Shown here: positions 28,385 to 39,588 of the stretch, one piece after another
Numbering within the stretch: position 1 is the first letter of the stretch
How the letters are laid out: each line of letters starts with the position of its first letter
NCBI GenBank assembly: GCA_021234155.1
Contig: JAJEKV010000083.1
Span: forward strand, 4,383,250 to 4,447,249
From: Isoetes taiwanensis
Taxonomy: Eukaryota > Streptophyta > Lycopodiopsida > Isoetales > Isoetaceae
Direction of reading: 5' to 3'
Length of the DNA: 64,000 nucleotides
Made by a program: the position numbers and the translations under genes
Notes under the pieces: model-generated
What the model saw: the letters and a program-made list of their open reading frames with translations, nothing else
Told to the model about the DNA's origin: nothing
Databases searched by the model: none

Positions 28385-29480
28385 AAAACCTCCAGGGGTT
28401 AGAGGGAGTCTTAAAAAACCTTAATTATTATGTATTATACAGTACATAGAAAACAGGGAGTATATCAATGTGGTTTCGTTCCTGGTATTATAAACTCTTT
28501 TTGGGCTTGTGTTGTTTTATTTGGGAAATTGACCTGGTGTTAATAGGTTGGATCTGACATAATGGTCAATGGTTTTTGTGTTAAATTTCTCTATTTGCAT
28601 GCAATACTCTTCTTCAGGATAATAACAATGTGAAGTTATTATGCATTCTGTCAACATGAATGTGAAGTTGTTATGCATTTTGTTAACATTAACATAGCTT
28701 TTAAAGGTAAGATATGTCTTGCTGTGAATCTTGAAAAAGATTGCAAATTTGATATATCACGGGTGATGTGATTGAACATCTTGCAAGTTGGCTCATAACT
28801 CTGTTTTGTTTGGAACTATTTTTACTCCTTTGATAAATGGTCTTACATAAAGGGCTGAACTTATTGTTTGCTGGGACTTTATACTTCCATTGGATGGAAC
28901 CTTCAGTAGATTTGCATTAAATACTGTAAGCCATTTACAGCCTTTCAAACAGGACACAACTGCGTCAACTGAATTACCAGACATATTTCAGAGTTGTAAT
29001 GTAATTTCTTGGTTACTGGTAAGTCAATGGCAGTTTATATCAATGCAATTCAGTTGCCTTAACATGCTATACACATCTTTTCCTGAATGATTGAAATCAT
29101 GGCCTTTGAGGATCATAGCACCTGGAATCATGATCCGTTTTACATGGCAAAATGAGTGAACGATGATATGTCCATCGATGCAAATATTAACGTTTTTCGT
29201 ATGCATCTTCAGATTATTAGGGTGTTTGAAGAAGTAAACCTATATGCTAATGGATATTAATAGGCTGACATGGGACATAAAGCATCATTGAATTGTTTGC
29301 ACGAGGTAATTTACATGTCTATGTTGGTAGCTAGTTATAACTTTGGAGCTTACTTAGCATGGCTATTACATGATCCACGTGTCTTTTTGTGTCTTTTTGT
29401 GACGAGCGAATAAGGGATGTTGGGCAAAGTTCGGGGTGAAGGAGGTGTTTTCTGTTGAAAATTGGAAGTTTCTAATTGAT
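28385..29480. other. Unassigned DNA downstream of the zinc-finger gene
   Basis: Contains the 3' end of the zinc-finger transcript and otherwise AT-rich DNA. No recognised domain. Confidence 0.3.
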
Positions 29481-29584
29481 AAGATGGCACAGAAAATGCA
29501 AGAAAGTTGAATAGATACATATGCAGATGACATGAGCTAGAAGAGTTTTTATGTGCCAGATGGAAGGAAGATAATTCTTGCTGG
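29481..29584. repeat. 104-bp direct repeat, copy 1
   Basis: Near-identical (about one mismatch) to 30440-30543. It begins AAGATGGCACAGAAAATGCA and ends GATAATTCTTGCTGG. Flanks of the two copies are unrelated, so only this block was duplicated or dispersed. Confidence 0.9.
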
Positions 29585-30439
29585 TTTGGGGCCTTGGTTA
29601 TGTTGAACAAATATATTTTGAGGCTGAAATGGGTTATGGTTTTGTCAGGAGCTGTTTTTAGAACAGTTTGTGGAGGATGCATTTGGGAACATGGCAGATG
29701 AAAAACGACTTTGCTTATCATATAGGGATGTCTATAAGTTCCACAGTCTTTTCTTTCCATTGTGACTAGCTAGTTAAACTGTCGAAAACAAATGACCAAG
29801 CGCTTAAAAAGATTGAGGAGTTCTCATTGATTGATGATGAAGATCTGTTGAAATAAGAACAAAGATGAACTTTTGAAGGCTAGTTCACCTCTTTTCAGGT
29901 GTGACATTTCTATGCCCACCTGGCAAAGATAAAAGAAGTGCACGTAGCTGATCGATGGCTGAGATTACTACGCAGATTTATGTACACATGCCTCCTTATG
30001 TTTGCAGCAATGCAGAGTTAGTTTCAGTTTTTGTATTTCAAGCATGCATTCTTATAGTTTCGCTGTCCCTTTTATCGATTTTTATTTTAGTTTTAAATGT
30101 CAGAGTGCTCGAGTCTATGAGACCAATGAATCGATTGGTGAATGGGGGCATAAGGTGAAGCCACTACATGCTTCCTTGATTGGAGAATTTTCCAAAAGCA
30201 ATCATAAGCAGTCCTTCAAAATATTACCTCTCCCATTACTGGAGGAATATTGGAGCAATTTACAACTTAGGATCTGAACAGATTTTAAAATGCATGTCTC
30301 TAGAAGGCACACATTTTGACACTCCATATATTAGCCTTAACGGTCTTCTTTGAAGGTTAAAAGTCTAGTTCGATAATATTGAGATTGTTTTGAAGAAGCA
30401 AAAGGTCATGCATAGTTGCATGTCTATAGGCTTAATATT
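29585..30439. other. Unassigned DNA between direct repeats
   Basis: No recognised gene. An acidic stretch read in one frame near 29810 (LKKIEEFSLIDDEDLLK) hints at a former coding piece but is too short to name. Confidence 0.3.
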
Positions 30440-30543
30440 AAGATGGCACAAAAAATGCAAGAAAGTTGAATAGATACATATGCAGATGACATGAGCTAGA
30501 AGAGTTTTTATGTGCCAGATGGAAGGAAGATAATTCTTGCTGG
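30440..30543. repeat. 104-bp direct repeat, copy 2
   Basis: Partner of 29481-29584; the one obvious difference is CACAAAAAATGC against CACAGAAAATGC. The high identity points to a recent event or gene conversion. Confidence 0.9.
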
Positions 30544-31618
30544 AGCAATATTGCTCAACTAGTCATATTTCTAAGTAAAAAATTGGACATATTTCAACAC
30601 ACCAAGATGTTCCAGCCATAGTTTGTACCAGTGAGGTTTTATTTTGTCTCCTAGAGTCACAAGCTATCAGCTGTGTGTTGCAGGTTTGAGTTTGTGACAT
30701 ATTTCTTGCTGTTTGTCAATGGAGCTAAAGACTGTAAAATCATAATGTGGGATGGACATTATGTAGCATGCTTTGCCAAAATTAAGCTCACTTTAGCAGG
30801 CTCAGGTGGTTGTTGTTAGTGCCTACTTAATTCTCTTTTGATATCTCTTGCTGCATCATGAAACATGAAGGACAGGAGATGAACTAGGAGGGGTATCAGT
30901 AAATCACTTGTGAAGTATTTGGATATGGTACCTGCTGAAGTTAAGCGATTACAATCAGTGCAGGCACCCTTCCAATTCAATATTTGACAACTAGTAAAAG
31001 GTATTGCATAGACTGAATGATGCATTTGAATCCTGAATGACCATTCGAACAAATGAGCATTAGAAAACTATTGATTGATGAGGTTGAAAGCATATCGTTA
31101 CGTATTTCTATTAATCTAATTTCATTGCATGTGTACAGTATCAAGTGTGGCCTCAGCTTATGTTTCTCCCCATAAAATATGTATGCATGCATGTTTGGTT
31201 GTGACAATCTTCCCTTTTTTAACAGATTTTGTACCTGAGAAGGTACTTGCTTCAACTGCTTTGAATGAGGCACGAACCTGAGAATCTATATTTTTCAGGC
31301 ATTTATGGGCCATCTTGCCATCTGCAAACCTGATAGAAATCATGTAAATAGATAGTAAAAATGAGGTGCTAGAATTTATTGTAGTCGGAGACACCTCGAA
31401 CCTAGAGAATCGTTTATCAGCTCAATAGGACGCATGGCATATCTGTCTTTAATCACGTGAATGATACACAGTGTTGTATATGTTGGTTAATTTTTTGCTG
31501 TCATTAAAAATGTAAAAATACTTCAGCTAGGGAAAGAAACATGACCACCTAGCCCATTACACCACTATTCATATTTATTCTGATTTTGCCTTGAATAGGG
31601 CCCTTGATTGGCTCTCAT
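30544..31618. other. Unassigned DNA
   Basis: AT-rich; no gene, RNA or repeat recognised. Confidence 0.3.
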
Positions 31619-31837
31619 GTAAATGCAAGGTAAAAGACATTCTGGCCACGAAACCAATGATAGCGTGCCACGTGGCACTAATTCTTTTACTGAATGTTTA
31701 CCTCTGAAATAAAAATGATCAACAACGATTGCAACGATTTTACCTTGCATTCTTGATTCTTAACTCACATTCTACCTCTTTTACCTTAGATTTTGCTTGA
31801 TTTCACCCACCTAGAATGTCTTTTACCTTGCATTCAC
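31619..31837. mobile_element. MITE-like element with 25-bp terminal inverted repeats
   Basis: The first 25 nt (31619-31643, GTAAATGCAAGGTAAAAGAC...) are the reverse complement of the last 25 (31813-31837) with one mismatch. Total length is 219 bp with no coding capacity. An extra internal copy of TTTTACCTTGCATTCT lies at about 31739. Inside is a perfect 14-bp palindrome GTGCCACGTGGCAC (31665-31678) with a G-box core. Target duplication is unclear, so the superfamily is not assigned. Confidence 0.7.
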
Positions 31838-32244
31838 ATTTCAAGAATGGTTCTTCACCAGAAGAGATTCGGGTGTTTAAATGAAGTTTTATTTAAATGT
31901 TTGCTTTTAAACACACTTCTAACTAATGCACGCAAATTGAATCACAAAATTTGAACCTCATTTTGAGAGCCTTGAAATAACATCATTATCTTCAATATTC
32001 GTTAAGAAAGATGTTTTGCATTAAATCAAAAGAATCTAAGTTCTAAACATACAAAAATTGAACTGTGTTTGAGCATGGGGAATTCTAACCTCTGTGGTTT
32101 AAGGAGCCCTATAAATACTGCTCCATGGCCACGAACACAAGACAACAAAATGCAGGTTCATGGCCGCGAACACAAGGCAACAAAACGCAGGTTCAAATTC
32201 TGCATGTTCTAGCATGTATAGACGAGTTGGGGAAGAGAAACGTT
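31838..32244. other. Unassigned DNA with a short direct repeat
   Basis: Near 32124-32195 the block CCATGGCCACGAACACAAGACAACAAAA recurs as CATGGCCGCGAACACAAGGCAACAAAA-like sequence with a shared GCAGGTTCA end. No gene. Confidence 0.4.
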
Positions 32245-32266
32245 CGCGGCGGCCTTGGCCGCCGCG
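32245..32266. repeat. Perfect GC-rich hairpin, 10-bp arms
   Basis: CGCGGCGGCC, a TT loop, then GGCCGCCGCG. Weaker pairing (GAAAC with GTTTC) extends the stem outside. Composition contrasts sharply with the AT-rich flanks, as at 26074-26222. Confidence 0.85.
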
Positions 32267-32309
32267 ATAAGTTTCTTGTATTATAAATGATAAGAGGTTG
32301 CACAATATT

Positions 32310-32535
32310 TTGGCAGCTTACAAAATACTATGGCAAAAATAAGGTGATAAGTTGTGTGATACTTACGTCCTAAAGCGAAAATAAGGTGATAGGTTGTGCA
32401 ACATATTTCCACCCCATTAAAACATTTGTTTAGCCTCTTAACCAAATGTTTAGGCATTCCAATGTAGCATACTTCCATTCCATTAAAACATTTATTTAAC
32501 CTCCTGACCGAATCTTTAGGCATTTTGAGAAATTT
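32310..32535. repeat. Short tandem duplications
   Basis: AAAATAAGGTGATA..GTTGTG occurs twice (about 32336 and 32374). A ~68-bp unit CATTAAAACATTT.TTTA.CCTC followed by ..TTTAGGCATT occurs twice (about 32416 and 32484). Confidence 0.7.
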
Positions 32536-32539
32536 ACAT

Positions 32540-34960
32540 TGATTGTTTGTAAATATCTGATTCAACAATTGGATGCACGGGCAATTTACTACAATGGCTA
32601 CAATGTAAAGGATAGACTGCTACCAAAATTTTTTTAAAAGTAATCTCTAACCAAATAGTGAGGTCATTGATCTCCCATTAGTCAGATCCTAGTGGGGTCT
32701 ATTTGCTTTCCTGCATTATATTTCCTAACCTACCTTTTTGTTTAAAGCTTTGATCGTTTTAAATTCGGAAACTATATTCTGCGGAATCCATTTGAAGTTT
32801 TTCTTCCCTTTCTTGACAAGGGCGTGCTTATTCCACATACAATCATTATCAAGAGGTACTCCTCTTCATGGACAAAGGTAAGGGTGTAGTGATGCCTCGG
32901 CCTATTTGTGGTGTTGTTCAAAGAGACTACCCTTCGAAAATGTTGGATCTCTTCTCTGGCTTCCTTCTCTTCATTCGAGCAAATCTTGACTGTGTCCTCG
33001 ATATCTTCAAGCTTGTCATCTTTTTCCTCTTGCTTCCCTATTCCTGTAGCCCCACACTCCAAAAGCAGGCAATTGGTCCGTTCTAGAGTCTAAGGGCTCA
33101 GGGTCAAACGACTAGATGGAAGGCTCGCTTACAATATTCTCAGCTCTATAGATAAAAAAGATGGTCAAGGCAGCGTTGTAAGAGAAGTACCTTAGTGCCT
33201 TCAAAGTTTTTGATCATGTAATATCAGGCATATAGTGAGCTTTGTGTGACACCTTCACAATTTTAGTACTTCCGGGATTTTGCCACGATGCTTTGGTAGA
33301 AGGGAGTTGTAGCTAATGTGACAGACAAGTCAATTTCCTTCTAAAAAATTAAGTCAACATCTACCTCTTTAGCATGAGCTGAGGCGTTCTACTATTGACT
33401 AAATGTAGGAGTGACCATGTTGAGGCACTAGCTAGTTTTCCTACACATGTGCTTCTATTATAAGAGAAATTGGTATGGAGCTATGAGAGAACTTGTAAAG
33501 TTAAAATGAAGCTAGGTTTCAATTTATAGACAAACTCTAATTCTGAGATTTTAGAGTCTGGTTGAGGCTATTTAGGGTAGCGTTTGATAAAAGTAGGCTA
33601 GTTTGAGGTAAGAATTGCGTGCATGACTTCCTAATAGACCTATTGCAATAAATTTCACTCGATTTGGAGTAAGTTTGGTCAAATATATGGTTTCAAAATT
33701 GGATGTACTTTCACTGTATGTGCCTAGGATTATTTTTGAACTTTTCAGAATGAGTTTATGCACTGAAGTACGTGGGTCATTCTAGGTCAAAATGAGGCCA
33801 ACTAATTAAACTAAGCTCGAGATGTATGTCTATTCCGCAAAAAGTGGTCTCTAATGTCCAAAATGGGCTAAATACTCTCACCATGCACATGAAGCCATTA
33901 TGAGAAGTAAAACATATCCGGGCACTGGGTGAGAGTACATGGCCTGTTCTCACTACCAATTTCACACTATACTATATTGTAAGTTGAAGTAATTTTATTC
34001 ATAATATGCAACTTAATTCTTAAAAATCTATATGTGGGTCCAGCAAAGATTTTGTACAATATTTTATTTGCAGTGTGACATGTCCTTCCTTGAGCATACA
34101 CGCGACTCTTCAAGCATGGAATGCGCATGCACTCGAGTCTTCAAACCATTGAACAATCTCCATTTCTGCAGCCATTAGAGGTTTAGTGGAATAAGCCAAG
34201 GGCCCTTCAAGCTTTCCACAAATTTGATTCCAATCCTATTCCCGAACTTGCAGGCTTGGGTAAAAAGCGATTTACCAAAGCCGGTAAACCTAATTATGAC
34301 GAGTTCCTGAGCTGTTAGCAGGTAACAATGAAGAAGATTGTCTATATTTCTCTCAAAACTAGGTTCAGGTTTGCGAACTTCGTCAAGGGGGATTGGCCAA
34401 AGAACCTTCAAATAGAGTAATAAATTTTGGAGGGCAATTTTCAAATTTGTTTTGATGCGATTCATTGCCAAACCCTGAAGGGAAAACTTTATTTTCTTTC
34501 TGATTGTATCCCATCGATTTATCTGCTGGATCTCTCTGCGGGAAGTAGACTGGAGAACCATGGCTGAATAAGAAGCTTCGTGCAAATGGAGAAGATATCT
34601 CATTGTTTTTCGATTTTTAGAGCAAGAATTGACAATTTTGAATTGAGTTGCCTAAGAATTGCTTGCCACACAAGAATAGGTTCAGTTGAATGGAGGAAGT
34701 CGATGAGGATGCTCTCCGTAATTCAAAGCAATGAACATTGATATTTGGGCAATGAGTTGCAGCTGATGCATGGAAGGAATGAAAAGCTGCTCTGTAGTAT
34801 TTGCTCCTGTTGGGAAGAAGCTTGGTTGTGAGACCGCTATAGTATCAGAGGTGGCAAAGAAGATGTGGAGCTGCTCTAGTTTTAGTACTAAGTTAGCTAG
34901 TGCCTCACTCTCACTCGTCCTTTTGGGTGTGATGCAAAATTTTCCAATCTAGCCTATTAA
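32540..34960. other. Long stretch without a recognised gene
   Basis: Minus frames at 32772-33062 (96 aa, acidic then basic) and 34175-34603 (142 aa) are open but carry no motif I can name. The second might belong to an old retro-copied sequence ending in the poly-A at 35019. No structural RNA seen. Confidence 0.3.
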
Positions 34961-35054
34961 GAGGCTTATCAATAAGATTGTATACCATATTTATTATAAT
35001 AAAATACCTTGCCTTTCAAAAAAAAAAAAAAGGGAGGGGGGGGGGAGGGGAGGC
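34960..35054 (+). other. Poly-A tail of a retro-copied sequence, then G-rich tract
   Basis: TATTATAATAAAATACCTTGCCTTTC is followed by about 13 A (35019-35031), which looks like a polyadenylated 3' end integrated into the genome. It runs straight into GGGAGGGGGGGGGGAGGGG (35032 onward), a run with G-quadruplex potential. Confidence 0.5.
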
Positions 35055-35159
35055 AATGACAACTCTTTTTATTTCATTAAATTTTGAGTAGTGTTTTGTG
35101 AGATGAAAAGCGGTGTTTCGTCGATTTATTGTCATGCTTACACGAGTATTTTATTACTT

Positions 35160-35664
35160 TAACAATGGTCACAATGCAAAATGCATGTATCCATTGGGCT
35201 ATGGACATGGCAAATTTGCAATCAGAAGCCTAAGCCCTAGAAAAAAAAAAAAAAGGGGAGGGGGTAGCCACAAGTGCTTAAATGCATGTGTCCATTGGGC
35301 GATGGACATGGAAAATTTGCACCATAGCTATGCCCTAAGAAGGGGGAAAAAGGGGCCCTGGGGTTCCACATTGTAACCATGTTTTGAGGTTGTTAACTAA
35401 AATGTAGTTTTGAACCTGCAACCTATATTTATTAGAAACCTATAGTCTTACCAACGAACGACAACTAGAAGGGTAGCCACAAGTCACAAATGCATGTGTC
35501 CATTGGGCCGTGTGGACATGGAAAATTTGCACCATAGCTATGCCCCAAAAAAGGGGAGGGTCACATTGTAACCATGTTTTTGAGGTTGTTAACGAAATAT
35601 AGTTTTGAACCTGCAACCTATATTCATTAGAAACCTATAGTCTTACCAACGAACGACAACTAGA
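35160..35664 (-). repeat. SINE-like tandem units with tRNA-like heads
   Basis: Two ~190-bp units (about 35264-35468 and 35473-35664) and one partial (about 35160-35235) share GCATGTGTCCATTGGGC, GGACATGGAAAATTTGCACC and a tRNA-like block. On the minus strand each full unit begins GTTGTCGTTCGTTGGTAAGA and contains TTGCAGGTTCAAAACTA, resembling internal A and B boxes of RNA polymerase III genes. They sit directly 3' of the tRNA-Lys pseudogene on the same strand. SINE identity is an inference. Confidence 0.5.
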
Positions 35665-35676
35665 AAGAAGAAAGGA

Positions 35677-35749
35677 TGGGCATAGCGAGACTTGAACCTG
35701 TGACCATTAAGTTAAGGGCCCAATGCTTTACCAATTGAGCCATACACCC
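35677..35749 (-). pseudogene. tRNA-Lys (CUU) pseudogene, mitochondrial type
   Basis: A 73-nt minus-strand tRNA. The acceptor stem GGGTGTA/TATGCCC pairs fully (two wobbles) with discriminator A. The D arm has GGCTCAATTGGTAAAGC, and the anticodon stem TTGGG/CTTAA encloses a CCCTTAA loop with anticodon CTT. The sequence closely follows the plant mitochondrial trnK(UUU) I recall, with changes at about ten positions. C replaces the universal U33, and the T stem has two mismatches. It is best read as an old mitochondrial insertion (NUMT) now decayed. Confidence 0.7.
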
Positions 35750-37379
35750 GAACGAAGTAACCGCCTATCGCTATATATTGTATCTCTCTGCATGCTCTTC
35801 AGAAGTGAAACCGCGAGCGATTCGAAACTGAAGAATCTAACAATTTATTCAATTACAAATCTATTTGTTCAATGAATGATTTACTATGTAAAATGAAGAA
35901 AAGCAATGCAATCTTAAACTTTAACATTGTTAGATATGTGCTAACTAAAGCAAGGGCTTGTAAGGCATAAATAGCTTCAGATGATAAACATATTCCTGCA
36001 ACTATTATCTGTTAAAGTGCACATAATTAGAAATGTGGAAGATGCTTAAATGTTCAATAATGAAAATATATAATGCAAATAATAAGTGGGGAAATATACC
36101 TTTAGATGCGATGGAGGAGGAGGCGGTTTGTTATCCACTGGAGGTGGTTGGCAACATTCACGGTTTCCACTGCATCCTCTACTCTCTCAGTTGCTTCGTC
36201 TTCATTGTCTATTATTTCTGTTGATTCGTCATCTTCTACATTGGCGTCAGTGAGTTAAGGTTTGCTCCTATGTTGGGCTCCTCGACTGACTTATCTCTTT
36301 TTTTGAGGGCCAGTCTCCACCTAAGACATCCTTGAGATAGTCATGATCCATCTCCATCCCCTCTCTCGGCAATCATTATGCCGCGTTCCATTTTCAACTT
36401 TCATAATTTTCTAGAGCACCATATGTGCACGACTTGGCATTACACATACTTGACGCTCTAGATGAGCGTCTTCAATTGTTGAGCCATCAACATTCATCTG
36501 TCTAGTATCGCAAAGGTTTTTCCCTTGCAAAATTTCGAGGCAGGGGTTTTCTTGATCCTAGTAGTAATGGTCATACTAGCCCATTGTATGGGTTCCATGG
36601 CCTTTTGGTCCCATGTATTATTTTTTTATTTTTATTTTTATTTTCTATTCTATTCTCTTGGTCGACTCATGTGTTCTGACCCTTTTATGTTTCCTTTCTT
36701 CTGGCTTCCATTCTCTTCTCCTTCTCCCATTTCCTTCTCCTTCTGTCTTCATTTCTCTTTCTTCTGTCTTTATTTTCCTTCTTTAAAGTTTGCTCGGCTT
36801 TGTTTGCTTCAAAGTGTTATGCGCAAGCACGAGGGAGTGGTCCAGGTGAAAGAGCTATAGAAAATCTGGTAAAGCTAAGTATTTATTCCTTGCCCAGTAA
36901 TATAAGGGCAAGAGGTATATCCAAAGCGTTACCCATGTATTATAGGGGACACACTTATAATATGAAAGGATTCGTAGCAATTGTGTTTTATTGAATGGGC
37001 CGAGATGTGGAAGAAAAGGCCAACATATAATTATAGGAACCAAGACCATAATCTCGTAGAAACCAAGGTCATCACCTTTAGCTTAATATAAGGGGCAATG
37101 GTTGTTCTATATAAAGAGGCCTTTAAACTATAAAAGGGTGGGGTTGTGTTTATTTAAGGACAAAGGGTAACCCATTCTTCAAGGAGGGCATGAGCAAAAG
37201 GGAAAGGGGACAGTGATACCAAAAGGTTGCAATAAATTTAATGGACTATCAACTCTTTTAATTTGGGATTATCCGGTCTGGAGAAAAACTTTTTTGGAAT
37301 TTTTCTTGGACATTTCCTTAAGGTTTTGGGGTTTTTTGATCGCTGGGAAAAAAAATCCGACTTTCCAAAAATCGAGGAA
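35750..37379. other. Unassigned DNA
   Basis: No recognised gene. 36600-36790 is a C/T-rich tract with TTTATTTTTATTTTTATTTT and CTTCTCC runs; frames through it reflect composition. Confidence 0.3.
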
Positions 37380-38350
37380 AAAAAAAGTGAGTGCAATTCA
37401 TAGATACCCGGATCGGGAACGTTTTCATCATGTGGACCTTCTCCCCGGAACCGGAACTGGAACAGGCGGGAACGGGAACTGCCGGAACGTGAATTTGAAC
37501 CTTTTAATCTTAAAAATGGAGATCCCAACTATTATACTTGTACTTTTTTACTTGCTTTACTTTGTTTATCAAATTTATTTTACATGGAAATTATAAACCT
37601 TAAATAGCAACACATGCTTAGTTCGTGGCTCTTTTGGAAGAGGACGCTCGTTTGAGAAGGCTGCTCTTCCTCTGTCTCAAATTCCATCCTAAGAGAGAGA
37701 GTAGCACAATAAATAATTAGAATAGAAATAGAATGCACAAGAATGTTTATTTTATATTATATTCATTCTTTATTCATTTAGACAAAGACAAGTATCGGCG
37801 TATCATTCTTTATTCAAAGACAAAGACAAGTATTAGAAGAAAGACAAGTATCGCATAAGAATCGGAAGAACAAGCATCTATTCAAAGACAAAGACAAGTA
37901 TCGAAAAGATAAAAACGTGGTACTGGAGGGCTTGGTTTGCAAGCTCATATACGATAAAAATTCAAAAAAGAATCGAGAAACTAAATGATTTCAACCTCTA
38001 GACATGTAAATTTATGATTTCGACTTGTTTCCTTGTTAAAACCGCTGATTTCACCCCTGTTTCTTGAAGAAAAACTCGACGCGTCACTATCTTCCGCCAT
38101 ATCCACGACCCCAATTTATTTTAGGTTTTATTTTCTTGTAAAATTTAACTTTTAGGTCATTTGATAATGTTGAAATTTTATTTTTCTTTTCCCATGTTGG
38201 GAACGTTGTAATCGAACGCTGAACGGGAGTTCCCAATGACGCTCCCGGTAACACACTTTGGGAACGTAAGGAGAAGTTCCCCGAACGCCTCAAGCATGGG
38301 AACACGCGTTGGAACGGGAACGGAGGCGGAACGGGTTCCGGTATCTATGG
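37380..38350. repeat. GGAAC-rich ends around a CAAAGACAAG repeat
   Basis: Both 37400-37500 (GGAACCGGAACTGGAACAGG and following GGGAAC motifs) and 38195-38350 (GGGAACG repeated, GGAACGGGAACGGAGGCGGA) are dense in GGAAC. Between them, 37777-37900 holds four copies of a CAAAGACAAGTATC motif, two preceded by TTTATTCA. It may be one dispersed element of ~1 kb, but boundaries are not defined. Confidence 0.4.
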
Positions 38351-38522
38351 TGCAATTAGGTTTCACTTTTGCATTTGCCTCCTTCTGCTTTTGGCATGCA
38401 TATGCCACGCATTGCAGTCAAGGCCCTCCTATCCCATTACATATGGCGAGGCCCATGCACGCAAATGGCGATTCCGGTTCGCAGGCATCAATATTATGAT
38501 GATGATGAGCCAGAATGGATTT

Positions 38523-38741
38523 AGAAGAAGAAGAAGAAGAAGAAGAAGAAGAAGAAGAAGAAGAAGAAGAAGAAGAAGAAGAAGAAGAAGAAGAAGAAGA
38601 AGAAGAAGAAGAAGAAGAAGAAGAAGAAGAAGAAGAAGAAGAAGAAGAAGAAGAAGAAGAAGAAGAAGAAGAAGAAGAAGAAGAAGAAGAAGAAGAAGAA
38701 GAAGAAGAAGAAGAAGAAGAAGAAGAAGAAGAAGAAGAAGA
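38523..38741. repeat. Perfect (GAA)73 trinucleotide microsatellite
   Basis: 219 bp of uninterrupted AGA/GAA repeat. All plus frames give poly-E, poly-R or poly-K and the minus frames poly-S, poly-L or poly-F; these frames are artefacts. Such homopurine tracts can form triplex DNA and are length-unstable. Confidence 0.98.
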
Positions 38742-38810
38742 GATTTTAACGTCACGCAATACAAAGGCAAATCCCCATCGGACATGTGACACTTTACAAC
38801 ACACCTAGAT

Positions 38811-38873
38811 GGGTCCTGCCCCCACCACTTTACATTGCTGAAGTGGGTCCTTCCCCCACCAACTTTACATTGC
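38811..38873. repeat. Two copies of a ~29-bp unit
   Basis: GGGTCCTGCCCCCACCACTT.. and GGGTCCTTCCCCCACCAACT.. each followed by TACATTGC. A small tandem duplication downstream of the GAA tract. Confidence 0.8.
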
Positions 38874-38899
38874 ATGGCCACTTTCACAACGAGGCGTTG

Positions 38900-39576
38900 A
38901 ACCCGTGAAAAGAAAGGCAACGGATGATTTCTGAAATGTGTAGATCGGCTAGCACAATTTCAGCCCACTGCCTAGCTTACAAAGCTACCTCTCAGGTAAT
39001 TCCTTTGTCTCTGGTAATTTCGTTTTTGCCTTCTTAGTCTTAAGCCAAGGGTATTCTTCCCTCATATTTAGAACTTTCTAGAGATGAATGCAAACCTGAG
39101 TGCATAGCCACTGCAGTTTTCCTTTACATCATATTTGGTTATATCTATTGTAGAGCTTTGAAGTTTGATGGCATGCCTGTTTGTAAGAATGATCTATGCA
39201 AATAAATCTGATGCTTCTTCTGTCATTTGTTATGCAGCAAAGGCATCTTTCTCTGGTATTGAAGCTGAGGCGTTCCAAATATATCAAGCTCCAGAAGTGG
39301 CTTTAGTTGAGTTGCAATAGGTTTGTTAGTGTGTCCTTACCTTGAAGCAAGAAATAGATTATTTGCTATCTTTGAGTATGTAGCATTTCGAAATCTATCT
39401 TTGCATTTTCACGATTTTTTGAAATTGCTCATATATTTATTGTCTTTCTTGCAATTTTGAAATGACATAATGCATTTGTCGTTTATCAGATTGAGACACC
39501 CATCCGTGATCGTTTGACCCATCCATTATTGTTTGACAACCGTTCATTCTTCTTTCCAAAATTATGAAAGTCACCA
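38900..39576. other. Unassigned DNA
   Basis: No domain-bearing frame, RNA or repeat recognised. Confidence 0.3.
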
Positions 39577-39588
39577 TATGCATGCGGC

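Noticed and set aside
35677-35749. Functional tRNA-Lys gene
   Set aside because: C33, mismatches in the T stem and similarity to the mitochondrial form point to a pseudogene.
38391-38920. Poly-Glu, poly-Arg, poly-Ser and poly-Leu proteins on both strands
   Set aside because: All are translations of the (GAA)73 microsatellite.
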